A stretch of DNA of 64,000 nt from Amycolatopsis mongoliensis (GCF_030285665.1 NZ_CP127295.1:1302001-1366000); one strand, 5' to 3'; positions 1-8,714 are shown, counted from the stretch's first letter. Numbers and translations: made by a program. Notes: a model not told the origin generated them from the letters alone.

Positions 1-102
1 TTCATAGGTACGCAGTCTACGCATGCCCACCGGGGGAGGCTATTCCCGGACGCCGGGGGCAGCACCCGGGGATTTCCCCGAGATGACCCGGATCTCATGG
101 AT

Positions 103-137
103 TTGACGGCTACATGTAGCCAGACTACGTATATAGT
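103..137 (+). promoter_or_regulatory. Putative cydA promoter with perfect 14-bp palindrome
   Basis: A TTGACG hexamer (103-108) is followed by the perfect palindrome GGCTACATGTAGCC (108-121), and then by a weaker dyad GACTA-N6-TAGTC (123-138). TATAGT at 132-137 lies 8 nt before the cydA ATG, so a leaderless transcript is possible; no Shine-Dalgarno sequence precedes the ATG. The palindrome lies where a repressor would block transcription. Which regulator binds is unknown. Bases 1-102 hold no recognisable gene. Confidence 0.45.
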
Positions 138-145
138 CGATCGGC

Positions 146-1306
146 ATGGACGCACTCCCGGTCGCGAGACTCCAGTTCGCGACGACGACCTCGTTCCACT
201 TCCTGTTCGTGCTGCTCACACTGGGGTTGGTCACGCTGGTGGCCGTGATGCAGACACGCTGGACGCTCGGCGGCAAGCCCGAGCTGCTGCGGATGACGCG
301 CTTCTGGGGCCGGCTGTACGTGATCAATTACGCGCTGGGGATCGTCACCGGAATCGTGATGGAATTCCAGTTCGGGCTGACCTGGACCGGTCTCTCCGCA
401 TTCGCCGGAGACGTCTTCGGCGCGCCGCTGGCCATTGAAACGCTGGTCGCGTTCTTCCTCGAGTCGACCTTCCTCGGCCTGTGGATCTTCGGCTTCGGGC
501 GGCTGAACAAGTGGCTGCACCTGACCTTGATCTGGCTGGTCACGCTGACCGCCTGCGCGTCGGCACTGTTCATCATGCTGGCCAACTCGTTCCTGCAGAA
601 CCCGGTCGGCAGCCGGCTCGAAGGTGGCACGCTGCACCTCGACGACTTCGGCGCGCTGTTCGGCAACCCCGCGCTCGCCGCGTCGCTGCCGCACGTCCTC
701 AGCGCCGCGCTGGTGACCGGCGGGTTCTTCGTGGTCGGCGTCAGCGCGTACCACTTCCTCAAGCGCACCACCGAGGTCGAGTTCTTCCGCCGCTCGATGC
801 GCATCGGCGTGCTCACCGCGCTCGCCGGCTCGATCCTCGTGATCAACCAGGGCTTCGCGCAGTTCGGCGAACTGAAGACGTACCAGCCGGACAAGCTGGG
901 GGAAAGCGCGGTCGGTGCACCGCTCGGCGCGATGATCGGCCTCGGGTTCCTGATGTTCCTCTGCGCGATCCTCGGCACGCTGCTGCTGGTCCGGAACTGG
1001 ATCACCAGGACCCGGTTCCTGCACTACCTGATGGTCGCGGCGATCCCGCTGCCGTTCCTCGCGGCGATCATGGGCTGGCTGGTGCGCGAACTCGGCCGCC
1101 AGCCGTGGCTGGTCTGGGGGAAGCTGCGCACCGCCGACGCGATCGCGGACGTCCCCGCCGGCCAGATCCTGTTCTCCTTCATCGCCTTCTCGCTGCTGTT
1201 CGCCGCGCTCGCGGTCGCCGACTGGGTGCTCATGGCGCGCGTCGCCAAGCGCGGCCCGGAACCGGCCGACGAGCCCGCCGAGCTGCCCGTCCTGAGCGGA
1301 GTCTGA
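146..1306 (+). CDS. cydA: Cytochrome bd quinol oxidase subunit I, Q-loop-deleted form
   Basis: Membrane subunit of the terminal oxidase that reduces O2 with quinol electrons. The protein is 386 aa, much shorter than the roughly 480-520 aa usual for CydA. Family residues are clear: His18 (heme b595 ligand), the FFLESTFLGLW helix, His183 (heme b558 ligand) and the GRQPW motif near residue 320. The stretch between QPDK and MIGLG is only about a dozen residues, where relatives have the periplasmic quinol-binding Q-loop. Met263 aligns with the second heme b558 ligand, while the Arg two residues before it is replaced by Gly. First gene of cydABDC; cydB starts 3 nt after the stop. The C-terminus is a short charged tail. 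Identity is certain; the quinol site is questionable. Confidence 0.95.
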   Translation: MDALPVARLQFATTTSFHFLFVLLTLGLVTLVAVMQTRWTLGGKPELLRMTRFWGRLYVINYALGIVTGIVMEFQFGLTWTGLSAFAGDVFGAPLAIETLVAFFLESTFLGLWIFGFGRLNKWLHLTLIWLVTLTACASALFIMLANSFLQNPVGSRLEGGTLHLDDFGALFGNPALAASLPHVLSAALVTGGFFVVGVSAYHFLKRTTEVEFFRRSMRIGVLTALAGSILVINQGFAQFGELKTYQPDKLGESAVGAPLGAMIGLGFLMFLCAILGTLLLVRNWITRTRFLHYLMVAAIPLPFLAAIMGWLVRELGRQPWLVWGKLRTADAIADVPAGQILFSFIAFSLLFAALAVADWVLMARVAKRGPEPADEPAELPVLSGV

Positions 1307-1309
1307 CCG

Positions 1310-2296
1310 ATGGTGACCTTCTGGTGGTGCCTGCTCGGCCTGCTGACCTGCGGGTACTTCGCGCTGGCCGGCTACGACTACGGCGTCGGCATGCTGCTGC
1401 CCGCCTTCGACTCCGACGAGCGACGGCGCCGGCAGACCCTCGGCGCGCTCGGGCCGTTCTTCCTGGCCAACGAGGTGTGGCTGGTGGCCGCGGTCGGCCT
1501 GCTCTTCGGTGCGTTCCCGCACCTGGAGGGCAGGGTGTTCGCCGGCGCGTACGTCCTGGTCGTGACGCTGCTGCTCGGCCTGGTCACGTTCACGGCGTCG
1601 ATGCAGCTGCGCAGCCGCCGCCCGGACGCCCGGCGCGGCGCCTGGACCGCGGGCATCGTCGGCGGCGCGCTGGTGACGGCGCTGTCGTGGGGCCTGTTCC
1701 TGGGCAACCTCGTGCTCGGCCTGCCCCTGGACGCCGACGGCTCGCCGTCCGGGGACGTGCTCGCGCTGTTCGACCCGTACGCGGTGCTGTGGGGGCTCGG
1801 GTTCGTCGCGTTGTTCTGCCTGCAGGGCGCGGCGTTCCTCGCCGTGCGCGCGCCGGCGGAGCTCACCGGCCGCGCGGTGCGGCTGGCACGGGCTTTCTCG
1901 GCGCCCGTGCTCGCCTTCCTCGCGATCGCCACGGGGTGGGGGTTCTTCGCCCTGGACGGCGGCACGGTTCTCGGTGCCGGCGTGGTCGTGCTGACCTTCG
2001 CCGCTTTCGCCGTCTTCCGGCTGGGGCTGGCGGCCCGGCGGTACCGGGTGGCGCTCGTCGGGTCGATGGTGCTTTCGGCGTGCCCGGCGCTGCTCGCCGG
2101 CACGCTGCGGTTCCCTTCGGTGCTCGTCTCGCCGGGGTACGCGCTGACCGTCGGGCAGGCGGCGACCGCGTCCGGGACGTTCACGGTGCTGGGCTGGTTC
2201 GCCGTGCCGGCGGTGCTCCTGCTGCTGGTGGTGCAGTGGCTGACCTGGCGCGCGCACCGGCGTCCCCTCGACCAGCGTTCGCTGCTGCACTTCTAG
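1310..2296 (+). CDS. cydB: Cytochrome bd quinol oxidase subunit II
   Basis: Second membrane subunit of the bd oxidase, pairing with CydA and stabilising the heme sites. The protein is 328 aa, near the usual length, with about eight hydrophobic helices. The N-terminal AGYDYGVGMLLP segment and the NEVWL motif (about residues 59-63) match the family signatures. It starts 3 nt after the cydA stop, and cydD follows after 8 nt, so translation is probably coupled. Nothing odd in the sequence. Confidence 0.95.
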   Translation: MVTFWWCLLGLLTCGYFALAGYDYGVGMLLPAFDSDERRRRQTLGALGPFFLANEVWLVAAVGLLFGAFPHLEGRVFAGAYVLVVTLLLGLVTFTASMQLRSRRPDARRGAWTAGIVGGALVTALSWGLFLGNLVLGLPLDADGSPSGDVLALFDPYAVLWGLGFVALFCLQGAAFLAVRAPAELTGRAVRLARAFSAPVLAFLAIATGWGFFALDGGTVLGAGVVVLTFAAFAVFRLGLAARRYRVALVGSMVLSACPALLAGTLRFPSVLVSPGYALTVGQAATASGTFTVLGWFAVPAVLLLLVVQWLTWRAHRRPLDQRSLLHF

Positions 2297-2304
2297 GAGT
2301 TCCT

Positions 2305-3867
2305 GTGCCTGCTCTGCCCGGACTCCGGCGGTACCTGGCCGTGCTGGCCGCGCTCGGAGTGCTTTCCGCCTCGGCCGTCCTGGTCCAGGCCGAAGGACTG
2401 GCCACGCTGCTCACCGGCGGCGGGGTCTCGTCCTTCCTGGTCGTGGCTCTGCTCGGCCGGGTCGCGCTCACCTGGGGCCACGGCGTCCTCGGTGGACGGT
2501 TCGCGGCATCGGTCCGCGGCGGCCTGCGGCGGCGGCTGCTCGACTCGGCTTCCGACCGCGCCGGCGTCGTCGCCACGCAGGTCACGCGGGGAGTCGACGC
2601 GACGGACAGCTACCTGAGCGGGTACCTGCCGTCGCTGGTCGTGTCGGTGGTGGTGCCGGTCGCGGTGGTCGTGCGGCTGTTCACCACGGACCTCGTGTCG
2701 GCGCTGGTGGTGACGGCGACGCTGCCCCTGATCCCGGTGTTCGCGATCCTGGTCGGGAAGCACACGGCGGCGCGGACTTCGCGGCAGTGGGAGCTGCTGA
2801 CGAAGCTGGGCGGGCACTTCCTCGACGTCGTGCGCGGGCTCGGCACGCTGAAGGTGTTCGGCCGCGCGGAAGCCCAGGCGAAGACGGTCCGGGCCATGGC
2901 GGACGCGCACGCCGACGCGACCTTGAAGACGGTGCGGGTCGCCTTCCTGTCGTCGCTGGTGCTGGAACTGGTGGCGACGCTGTCGGTGGCGCTGGTGGCG
3001 GTGCCGATCGGGTTCCGGCTGCTCGACGGCGGTCTCGACGCGCGGACGGCACTGCTGATCCTGATCCTGGCCCCGGAGGCGTACCTGCCGCTGCGCGCGG
3101 CGGGCGCGAAGTTCCACGCGGCGGCGGAGGGCCTGACGGCGTTGCGGGAGGCACTCGCCGTGCCGGTGGTGCCTCCGCGCTCCGGGGCGCGTTGTCGTCG
3201 CCGAGGTGCGCCTTCGCTCGTCCTGGAGCGGGTTTCGGTGTGCTACGACGGGGTTCCCGCGCTGTCCGAAGTGGACTTGTCGGTGCCCGCCGGTGCACGG
3301 GTGGCCCTGGTGGGGCCGAGCGGGTCCGGCAAGAGCACGTTGCTGTCGGTGTTGCTGGGCTTCGTGACGCCGGCTTCGGGGCGGGTCCTGGTGGACGGGG
3401 TCGACCTGCGCCTGCTGTCGCCGTCTTCGTGGCTCGCCGATGTCGCCTGGGTGCCGCAGCGGCCGACGTTGTTCCGGGGGTCGCTGGCGGCCAACATCGC
3501 GCTGGGCCTGCCTTCCGCCGACGTTCCCGGTGCGGCTCGGGCCGCGGCCCTGACCTCCGTGGCGGCGGGGCTGCCCGCCGGGTTCGAGACGCCGGTGGGC
3601 GAGCTCGGCGAAGTCCTGTCGGCGGGCCAGCGCCAGCGGGTCGGGCTGGCGCGGGCGCTGGCGCGGACTTCGGCGGGGCTGGTGCTGCTCGACGAGCCGA
3701 CGGCCCGGCTGGACTCCCGCACGGAGGCGACGGTGCTGTCGGCGACGCGGCGGTTGCTGCCCGGACGGACGGCGGTGCTGGTCGCCCACCGGCCGGCGAT
3801 GGTCGCGCTGGCGGACCGGGTGGTGGAGCTGCGCGACGGCCGGATCCGCACGGAGGTGGCGGCGTGA
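2305..3867 (+). CDS. cydD: Heterodimeric ABC exporter subunit CydD
   Basis: CydDC exports thiols/heme-related reductant and is needed for assembly of cytochrome bd. I place the start at the GTG at 2305, with AGGAG at 2295-2299; the frame is open much further upstream but there it overlaps cydAB. The product is 520 aa: an N-terminal six-helix transmembrane domain (about 1-300) and an ATPase domain with Walker A GPSGSGKST (337-345), signature LSAGQRQR and Walker B VLLDEPTARLD. The stop overlaps the cydC GTG start by 4 nt. Strand and spacing put it in one operon with cydAB. Confidence 0.92.
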   Translation: MPALPGLRRYLAVLAALGVLSASAVLVQAEGLATLLTGGGVSSFLVVALLGRVALTWGHGVLGGRFAASVRGGLRRRLLDSASDRAGVVATQVTRGVDATDSYLSGYLPSLVVSVVVPVAVVVRLFTTDLVSALVVTATLPLIPVFAILVGKHTAARTSRQWELLTKLGGHFLDVVRGLGTLKVFGRAEAQAKTVRAMADAHADATLKTVRVAFLSSLVLELVATLSVALVAVPIGFRLLDGGLDARTALLILILAPEAYLPLRAAGAKFHAAAEGLTALREALAVPVVPPRSGARCRRRGAPSLVLERVSVCYDGVPALSEVDLSVPAGARVALVGPSGSGKSTLLSVLLGFVTPASGRVLVDGVDLRLLSPSSWLADVAWVPQRPTLFRGSLAANIALGLPSADVPGAARAAALTSVAAGLPAGFETPVGELGEVLSAGQRQRVGLARALARTSAGLVLLDEPTARLDSRTEATVLSATRRLLPGRTAVLVAHRPAMVALADRVVELRDGRIRTEVAA

Positions 3868-5456
3868 ACTTCTGGGCCGTCTCGATGAAGGACGCTCTCC
3901 GGCTCCTGCGCGCCGCGCTCCTCGGCGCCGGGGCCGAACTCGCCGCCCTGGCCCTGATGGCCACCGCCGCCTGGCTGCTCCTGCGCGCCGCCGAACGGCC
4001 GCCGCTCGCCGCCCTCACCGTGGCCATCGTCGCCGTCCGGACCCTCGCCCTGCTCCGGGGCGGGCTCCGGTACGCCGAACGGCTCGCCGGCCACGAAGTC
4101 GTCCTGCGGTGGCTCGGCGCCCTGCGCACCCGCGTCTACCGAGCCCTCCTGCCCGGCTCACGCTACTCCGGCGGGGACCTCGTCACCCGGCTCGTGTCCG
4201 ATGTGGACGCTCTGCAGGACGCCGTCCTGCGGTGGCTGCTGCCCGCCGGGGTCGCCGCGCTCGCCGGGAGCGCCGCCGTGGCCGTCACCGCCACCGCGTC
4301 GGCACAAGCCGCCGTCGCGCTCGCGAGCGGCCTGCTCGTCGCCGGCGTGCTCCTGCCGTGGCTGGTCATCCGGGTCACCGGGCACGCGGCCCGGGAAGAT
4401 GCGCCGAAGCGGGCCGAACTCGCCGAACGGGCCGTCGAGCTGGTCACCGGGCGCCGGGAGCTCGTCGCCGCCGGAGCCCTCGGACAAGCCCACGGGCGGG
4501 CCACCGACGTCGTCGACCACCTCGCCGCGAGTGAGCGGGGAACGTCGGCCAAGACCGCCCTGCTCACCGCCGCCGGGACGCTCGTCCAGCTGCTCACCAC
4601 CGCCGCCGTCGCGCTGCTCTGCCACGCCTCCGTGCCCTGGACCGCCGCGCTCACCCTGGCCGCCATGACCACCTTCGAAGTCGTCCTCCCGCTCGTCGGC
4701 GCCGCGCGCCGCGTCCCCGAGATCCGCGCGTCGGCCGCCCGGGTGCGGGCCGTGCTCGCCGAGCCCGCCCTCCCTCGGGGCACCCGGTCCGTGCAAAAAG
4801 GACACTTCCGGCTCCGGCGGGCCGGGGTCCGCCACCCCGGCCGGGCTCCCGCGCTGCGGGACCTCGACCTCGACCTCCCCCCTGGGAAGCGCGTCGGCGT
4901 CCTCGGTCCCAGCGGCGCCGGCAAGACGACCCTGCTGCGGCTCCTCCTCGGCCTCGAAACCCCGACGGACGGCCAGGTGCTCCTCGACGGCCACCCGCTC
5001 GCCGAGTACGCCGACCTGCCGGCCCTCGTCTCCGGAGCGCTGGCCGACGCCCACGTCTTCCACACGACCGTCCGCGAAAACCTCCTGCTCGCGAAGCCGC
5101 AGGCCACCGACGAGGAGTTGAAGGAAGCCTGCGCGACCGCCGACTTCGACCTCGACCTGGACCGCGACACCGGCCCGGACGGCGCAGCGCTCTCCGGCGG
5201 TCAACGCCAGCGGCTGATCCTCGCCCGCGCGGTCCTGGCCGCACCGAAGGTCCTGGTGCTCGACGAGCCGGTCGAAGGCCTCGACCCCGCGCACGGCGAC
5301 GCCGTCCTGGCGAAAGTCCTCGCCAGGGCCGAGGGCACCGTCGTCCTCGTCACCCACCGCCCCGAGCACCTGGCCGGCTTCGACGAGGTCCTCACCCTCG
5401 AGGACGGGCGAGCACTTCGCGCATCGGCGGCCGGTCCGCGACCCGGACCTCCGTGA
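3864..5456 (+). CDS. cydC: Heterodimeric ABC exporter subunit CydC
   Basis: Partner of CydD in the exporter needed for bd oxidase maturation. GTG start at 3864 overlaps the cydD stop (GTGA). The product is 530 aa, with a transmembrane domain (about 1-310) and an ATPase domain: Walker A GPSGAGKTT (348-356), signature LSGGQRQR, Walker B VLVLDEPVEGLD. Its last 65 bp overlap, on the opposite strand, the 3' end of gpgS, so the two transcripts converge without an intergenic terminator. Last gene of the cyd operon. Confidence 0.92.
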   Translation: MNFWAVSMKDALRLLRAALLGAGAELAALALMATAAWLLLRAAERPPLAALTVAIVAVRTLALLRGGLRYAERLAGHEVVLRWLGALRTRVYRALLPGSRYSGGDLVTRLVSDVDALQDAVLRWLLPAGVAALAGSAAVAVTATASAQAAVALASGLLVAGVLLPWLVIRVTGHAAREDAPKRAELAERAVELVTGRRELVAAGALGQAHGRATDVVDHLAASERGTSAKTALLTAAGTLVQLLTTAAVALLCHASVPWTAALTLAAMTTFEVVLPLVGAARRVPEIRASAARVRAVLAEPALPRGTRSVQKGHFRLRRAGVRHPGRAPALRDLDLDLPPGKRVGVLGPSGAGKTTLLRLLLGLETPTDGQVLLDGHPLAEYADLPALVSGALADAHVFHTTVRENLLLAKPQATDEELKEACATADFDLDLDRDTGPDGAALSGGQRQRLILARAVLAAPKVLVLDEPVEGLDPAHGDAVLAKVLARAEGTVVLVTHRPEHLAGFDEVLTLEDGRALRASAAGPRPGPP

Positions 5457-6312
5457 CGTCCGGCAGCCACTCCTCGTCGACCTGCACGAACTGCGTGAAC
5501 GGCGCGTCCGCCGCCGGGACCCCGCAGCGCGACAGGGCCGTGCCCAGGATCTGCCGGGACATCGCGCCGAGCTGCCGCAGCGACCGGTTCCGGTGCTTGC
5601 GGACACCGAGGTTGACCTGCGCGAGCCCGTCGAGGCCGTAGCGCGCTTCGGCGTCGAGCAGCAGCCCGATCTCGACGCCGTACCCGGCGGCGAACGGCAC
5701 CGACTCCAGGAACTCGCGCGTGCCCGCGTACTCGCCGCCGAGGGGCTGGACCAGCCCGCCGAGCGAGGGGCGCAGCGCGGAGAGCACCGGCCGCGCCAGC
5801 AGCTCGGTGACGCGGCCCCCGCCGGTGCTCTCCAGCCGCAGCGGACGGCGGTAGAAGCCCTTGACCAGGTGGACGCCGCTTTCGGAGACCAGCGGCCCGA
5901 GCAGCGACGGCACGAACGCCGGGTCCGGGTCGACGAGGTCGGAGTCGAGGAACACGACGAAGTCCCCGCTGGTCGCGGCCAGCGAGCGCCACAGCACCTC
6001 GCCCTTGCCGGGCACCGGCGGCAGGTCCGGCAGGACGTCTTCGCGGCGGACCACCCGCGCGCCGGCGGCCTCGGCGACCCGCACCGTGGCATCCGACGAA
6101 CCCGAGTCCATGACGATCAGCTCGTCGACGGCGCCGCCGACCAGCGGCCGCACCGACGCGACGACGTCGCCGACGGTCCGCTCCTCGTCCAGTGCCGGTA
6201 GCACCACCGAAACCGTGCGGTCACCCTTCGCGGTCACGATGTCCTCGGGCGTCCAACCGGGCTCCTGCCACGTACGCCGCTCGAACCAACTCACGAGTAG
6301 CGATCGTGCCAT
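5392..6312 (-). CDS. gpgS: Glucosyl-3-phosphoglycerate synthase
   Basis: GT81-type enzyme that transfers glucose from a nucleotide sugar to 3-phosphoglycerate, the first step to glucosylglycerate and methylglucose lipopolysaccharides. The 306-aa product matches mycobacterial GpgS along its length: VVLPALDEE (about 37-45), ELIVMDSGSSD, FLDSDL with the metal-binding DSD at 123-125, the GEYAG region and GYGVEIGLL. The ATG at 6312 is chosen because the conserved domain begins about 30 residues in and the next frame upstream runs into plsC. The 3' end overlaps cydC by 65 bp. It is divergent from plsC across 33 bp. Confidence 0.93.
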   Translation of the reverse strand: MARSLLVSWFERRTWQEPGWTPEDIVTAKGDRTVSVVLPALDEERTVGDVVASVRPLVGGAVDELIVMDSGSSDATVRVAEAAGARVVRREDVLPDLPPVPGKGEVLWRSLAATSGDFVVFLDSDLVDPDPAFVPSLLGPLVSESGVHLVKGFYRRPLRLESTGGGRVTELLARPVLSALRPSLGGLVQPLGGEYAGTREFLESVPFAAGYGVEIGLLLDAEARYGLDGLAQVNLGVRKHRNRSLRQLGAMSRQILGTALSRCGVPAADAPFTQFVQVDEEWLPDVTEVRVADRPPMREVLARPRG

Positions 6313-6345
6313 GCTGGTGGCACCGCACCCGAGGAGGAGGACCAC

Positions 6346-7020
6346 TTGATCGCGCTGCTTGTCCGGTTCGTGCTGGGACCGCTGGCCAGGGCGGTGTACC
6401 GGCCGGAGGTGCACGGCGTGGAGAACGTGCCCGCCACGGGCCCGGTGCTCCTCGCGGCCAACCACCGCGCCGCGCTCGACACCGGCGTGATCACGTTCGC
6501 GACCCCGCGGCAGGTCAAGTTCCTCGGCAAGGCGGAGTACTTCACCGGCAAGGGCGTCAAGGGCAAGCTGATGGCCGGGTTCGTCGGCGGCCTCGGCTAC
6601 ATCCCGGTCGAGCGCGGCAACGCCCAGGCCGGGCTGGCGGCCCTCGAAGCGGCGCGCAAGGTGCTCGACGCGGGCGGCGTCTTCGCGATCTACCCCGAGG
6701 GCACGCGCTCGCTGGACGGCCGGCTGCACCGCGGCCACACGGGTGTCGCGGCGCTGGCACTGGCGACCGGTGCGAAGGTGGTGCCGGTCGCGCTGACCGG
6801 CACCGAGGGCCTCCAGCCGAAGGGCGCGAAGGTCCCGCGCCTCGCGAAGATCGGCATCACGTTCGGCAAGCCCCTCGACTTCTCGCGCTACGAAGGCCAG
6901 GACAACTCGCCGGCGATCCGCCGCTCGGTCACCGACGAGGTGATGTACGCGATCCTCGAGCTTTCGGGCCAGGAGTACGTGGACACCTACCACAAGCGGC
7001 CCAGCGAAGGCGCCGCCTGA
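6346..7020 (+). CDS. 1-acyl-sn-glycerol-3-phosphate acyltransferase family protein
   Basis: PlsC-type enzyme expected to acylate lysophosphatidic acid in phospholipid synthesis. TTG start at 6346, preceded by a purine-rich GAGGAGGAGG about 7 nt upstream, a strong ribosome site that fixes the start. The product is 224 aa. The catalytic block HRAALD (His40, Asp45) is the HX4D motif, and YPEGTRS (116-122) is the substrate-binding block. Only one hydrophobic segment is visible, near the N-terminus. Its stop is separated by one base from the stop of the convergent SDR gene. Confidence 0.88.
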   Translation: MIALLVRFVLGPLARAVYRPEVHGVENVPATGPVLLAANHRAALDTGVITFATPRQVKFLGKAEYFTGKGVKGKLMAGFVGGLGYIPVERGNAQAGLAALEAARKVLDAGGVFAIYPEGTRSLDGRLHRGHTGVAALALATGAKVVPVALTGTEGLQPKGAKVPRLAKIGITFGKPLDFSRYEGQDNSPAIRRSVTDEVMYAILELSGQEYVDTYHKRPSEGAA

Positions 7021-7021
7021 G

Positions 7022-7738
7022 TCACCAGGGAACCGGACCCTCGTCGTCGACGAACGTGCCGGTGGGGCCGTCCTTCGGGATCGTCGCCATCCGGACCGCG
7101 GCCGCCGCACCCTGAGCGGGCGTGCGGAAGCCGGCGTGGTCGTTCAGGTCGGTGGCGCAGTAGCCCGGGCAGACGGCGTTGACGAGGATCCCGTCGGGAC
7201 GCAGTTCTCTCGCGTACTGCAGGGTCAACGACGTCAACGCGGTCTTCGACGGGGTGTAGCCCGCCGAAATGGGCAGCTGCGCGGCGAGGTCGGCGTTGCG
7301 CGTCAGGGACGCGACGCTGCTGGAGACGTTGACGATGCGGGGCGCGGCCGAGCGGCGCAGCAGCGGGAGCAGGGCGTTCGTGACCGTGACGACGCCGAAG
7401 AAGTTCGTCTCGAAGATCGCGCGCAAGGTCGCGAGGTCGGCCGAACTCGGGTTCTGGTGCGTGAGGTCCGTGCCCGGCGGACGGCTGATGCCCGCGTTGT
7501 TGACCAGCACGTCGAGCCGGCCGTAGCGGGCTTCGACGGTGTCGGCGGCCGCGGCGGCCGACGCGGGGTCGGTCACGTCGAGGACCACCGAATCCGTGCC
7601 CAGTTCGGCGGCGGCCTTCTCGCCGAGTTCGGCGTTGCGGGCGCCGATGACGACGGTGTGCCCGAGGGCGGCGAGCTGCGCGGCGATCTCGCGGCCGATG
7701 CCCTTGTTCGCGCCGGTGACCAAGGTGATTTCGTCCAT
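7022..7738 (-). CDS. Short-chain dehydrogenase/reductase
   Basis: Classical SDR of 238 aa, NAD(P)-dependent, substrate unknown. Seen: TGANKGIG cofactor motif (8-15), NNAG (80-83), a catalytic Ser near 140 and YTPSK (Tyr161, Lys165). The frame stays open upstream, but ATG at 7738 starts immediately before the Rossmann fold and GGAG lies just upstream of it. Divergent from a LysR regulator across 70 bp containing a perfect dyad, so it is the likely target of that regulator. Confidence 0.88.
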   Translation of the reverse strand: MDEITLVTGANKGIGREIAAQLAALGHTVVIGARNAELGEKAAAELGTDSVVLDVTDPASAAAAADTVEARYGRLDVLVNNAGISRPPGTDLTHQNPSSADLATLRAIFETNFFGVVTVTNALLPLLRRSAAPRIVNVSSSVASLTRNADLAAQLPISAGYTPSKTALTSLTLQYARELRPDGILVNAVCPGYCATDLNDHAGFRTPAQGAAAAVRMATIPKDGPTGTFVDDEGPVPW

Positions 7739-7777
7739 GGCTCCAGCACACCAGCGGGGCCCCCGCGCGAGCCAACA

Positions 7778-7792
7778 CCGATGCCGCATCGG
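7778..7792. promoter_or_regulatory. Perfect dyad between SDR and LysR genes, candidate LysR operator
   Basis: CCGATGC-C-GCATCGG is a 7+1+7 perfect inverted repeat in the 70-bp divergent region. LysR regulators usually bind T-N11-A dyads in such a position. GATACT at 7795-7800 lies 8 nt before the lysR ATG and could be its -10, so the operator would overlap that promoter, consistent with autoregulation. Confidence 0.5.
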
Positions 7793-7808
7793 CCGATACT
7801 CTGGCGGT

Positions 7809-8654
7809 ATGGAGACGCGGGAGCTCGCGTATTTCGTCGCCGTGGCCGAGGAACTGCACTTCGGCCGCGCGGCGCAGCGCCTCGGCATGGCGCAGCCCCC
7901 GCTGTCCCGCGCCATCCAGCAGCTCGAACGGCGCATCGGTGTCACGCTGCTGGAACGCACGAGCCGCGGCGTGACCCTCACCTCGGCGGGTGCGGTTTTC
8001 CTTGCGGAGAGCCGTAAAGCACTCGACGCGGTCGATGCGGCGGTGCGCCGGGCGCAGCGCGCGGGGCAGGAGGTGCCGCGGCTGCTCGTGGCGATGAAGC
8101 CCGACGGGGACGCCGGCCTGCTCGAGCGGATCCTCCCGCGGTACCGGCAGGATCCGGACGCCATCGACGTCGAGGTGATCGTGTGCGGGATAGGCGAGCA
8201 GTCCCGCATGCTGCGCCACGGCCGCGTCGACCTGGCGTTCCTCCACGGCCCGCACGACGACATCGCGGGGTTCGACACCGAGCTGCTGCTGGAGCAGGAC
8301 CAGGTGGCGATGCTCCCCCGCGGCCACCGCCTGGCCGGTCGGGCGGCGCTGGTCGTCGCCGACCTCGACGGCGAGCCGTTCCCCCGCTGGCCCGGCAGCG
8401 ACGTGACCGGTCCCGAGGTACGCGATTCCGGTCAGCTGCTGCAGCTGGTGGCGCTGGGCCAGGTGGTGGCGGTGGTCCCGGAGTCCGGGCGGCGCCACGT
8501 GCGGGCGGACGTGGTGTGCGTGCCGGTGCTCGACGCGCCCCGGACGTCGGTCCTGCTGGCCTGGCCCGACCGGACGCGGTCGCGGGCGGTGGCCGCGTTC
8601 GTCCGGGCGAGCACCGAGGTCGCCGAGGCCGGTCGGGTGACCGCCGACAGCTAG
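7809..8654 (+). CDS. LysR-family transcriptional regulator
   Basis: A 281-aa regulator. Residues 1-60 form the winged helix-turn-helix, with the canonical LHFGRAAQRLGMAQPPLSR segment; residues 90-280 form the periplasmic-binding-like effector domain. ATG at 7809 is at the exact family start; no Shine-Dalgarno is visible and a -10-like GATACT lies 8 nt upstream, suggesting a leaderless message. It probably controls the divergent SDR gene and itself. The effector is unknown. Confidence 0.9.
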   Translation: METRELAYFVAVAEELHFGRAAQRLGMAQPPLSRAIQQLERRIGVTLLERTSRGVTLTSAGAVFLAESRKALDAVDAAVRRAQRAGQEVPRLLVAMKPDGDAGLLERILPRYRQDPDAIDVEVIVCGIGEQSRMLRHGRVDLAFLHGPHDDIAGFDTELLLEQDQVAMLPRGHRLAGRAALVVADLDGEPFPRWPGSDVTGPEVRDSGQLLQLVALGQVVAVVPESGRRHVRADVVCVPVLDAPRTSVLLAWPDRTRSRAVAAFVRASTEVAEAGRVTADS

Positions 8655-8714
8655 CGCTCCGGGCCCCGCGTTTACGCCCCTGCTTTCCCGGCCCTGCGTT
8701 CGCGACCCGGCTCG

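Noticed and set aside
125..2290. Very long open frame antisense to cydAB (721 codons)
   Set aside because: His/Gln/Arg/Glu-rich composition typical of the antisense frame of high-GC genes, no domain, and it lies fully opposite conserved cydA and cydB.
481..2304. Upstream extension of the cydD frame
   Set aside because: Overlaps cydA and cydB completely and has shadow composition; a GTG with AGGAG at 2305 fits the family start.
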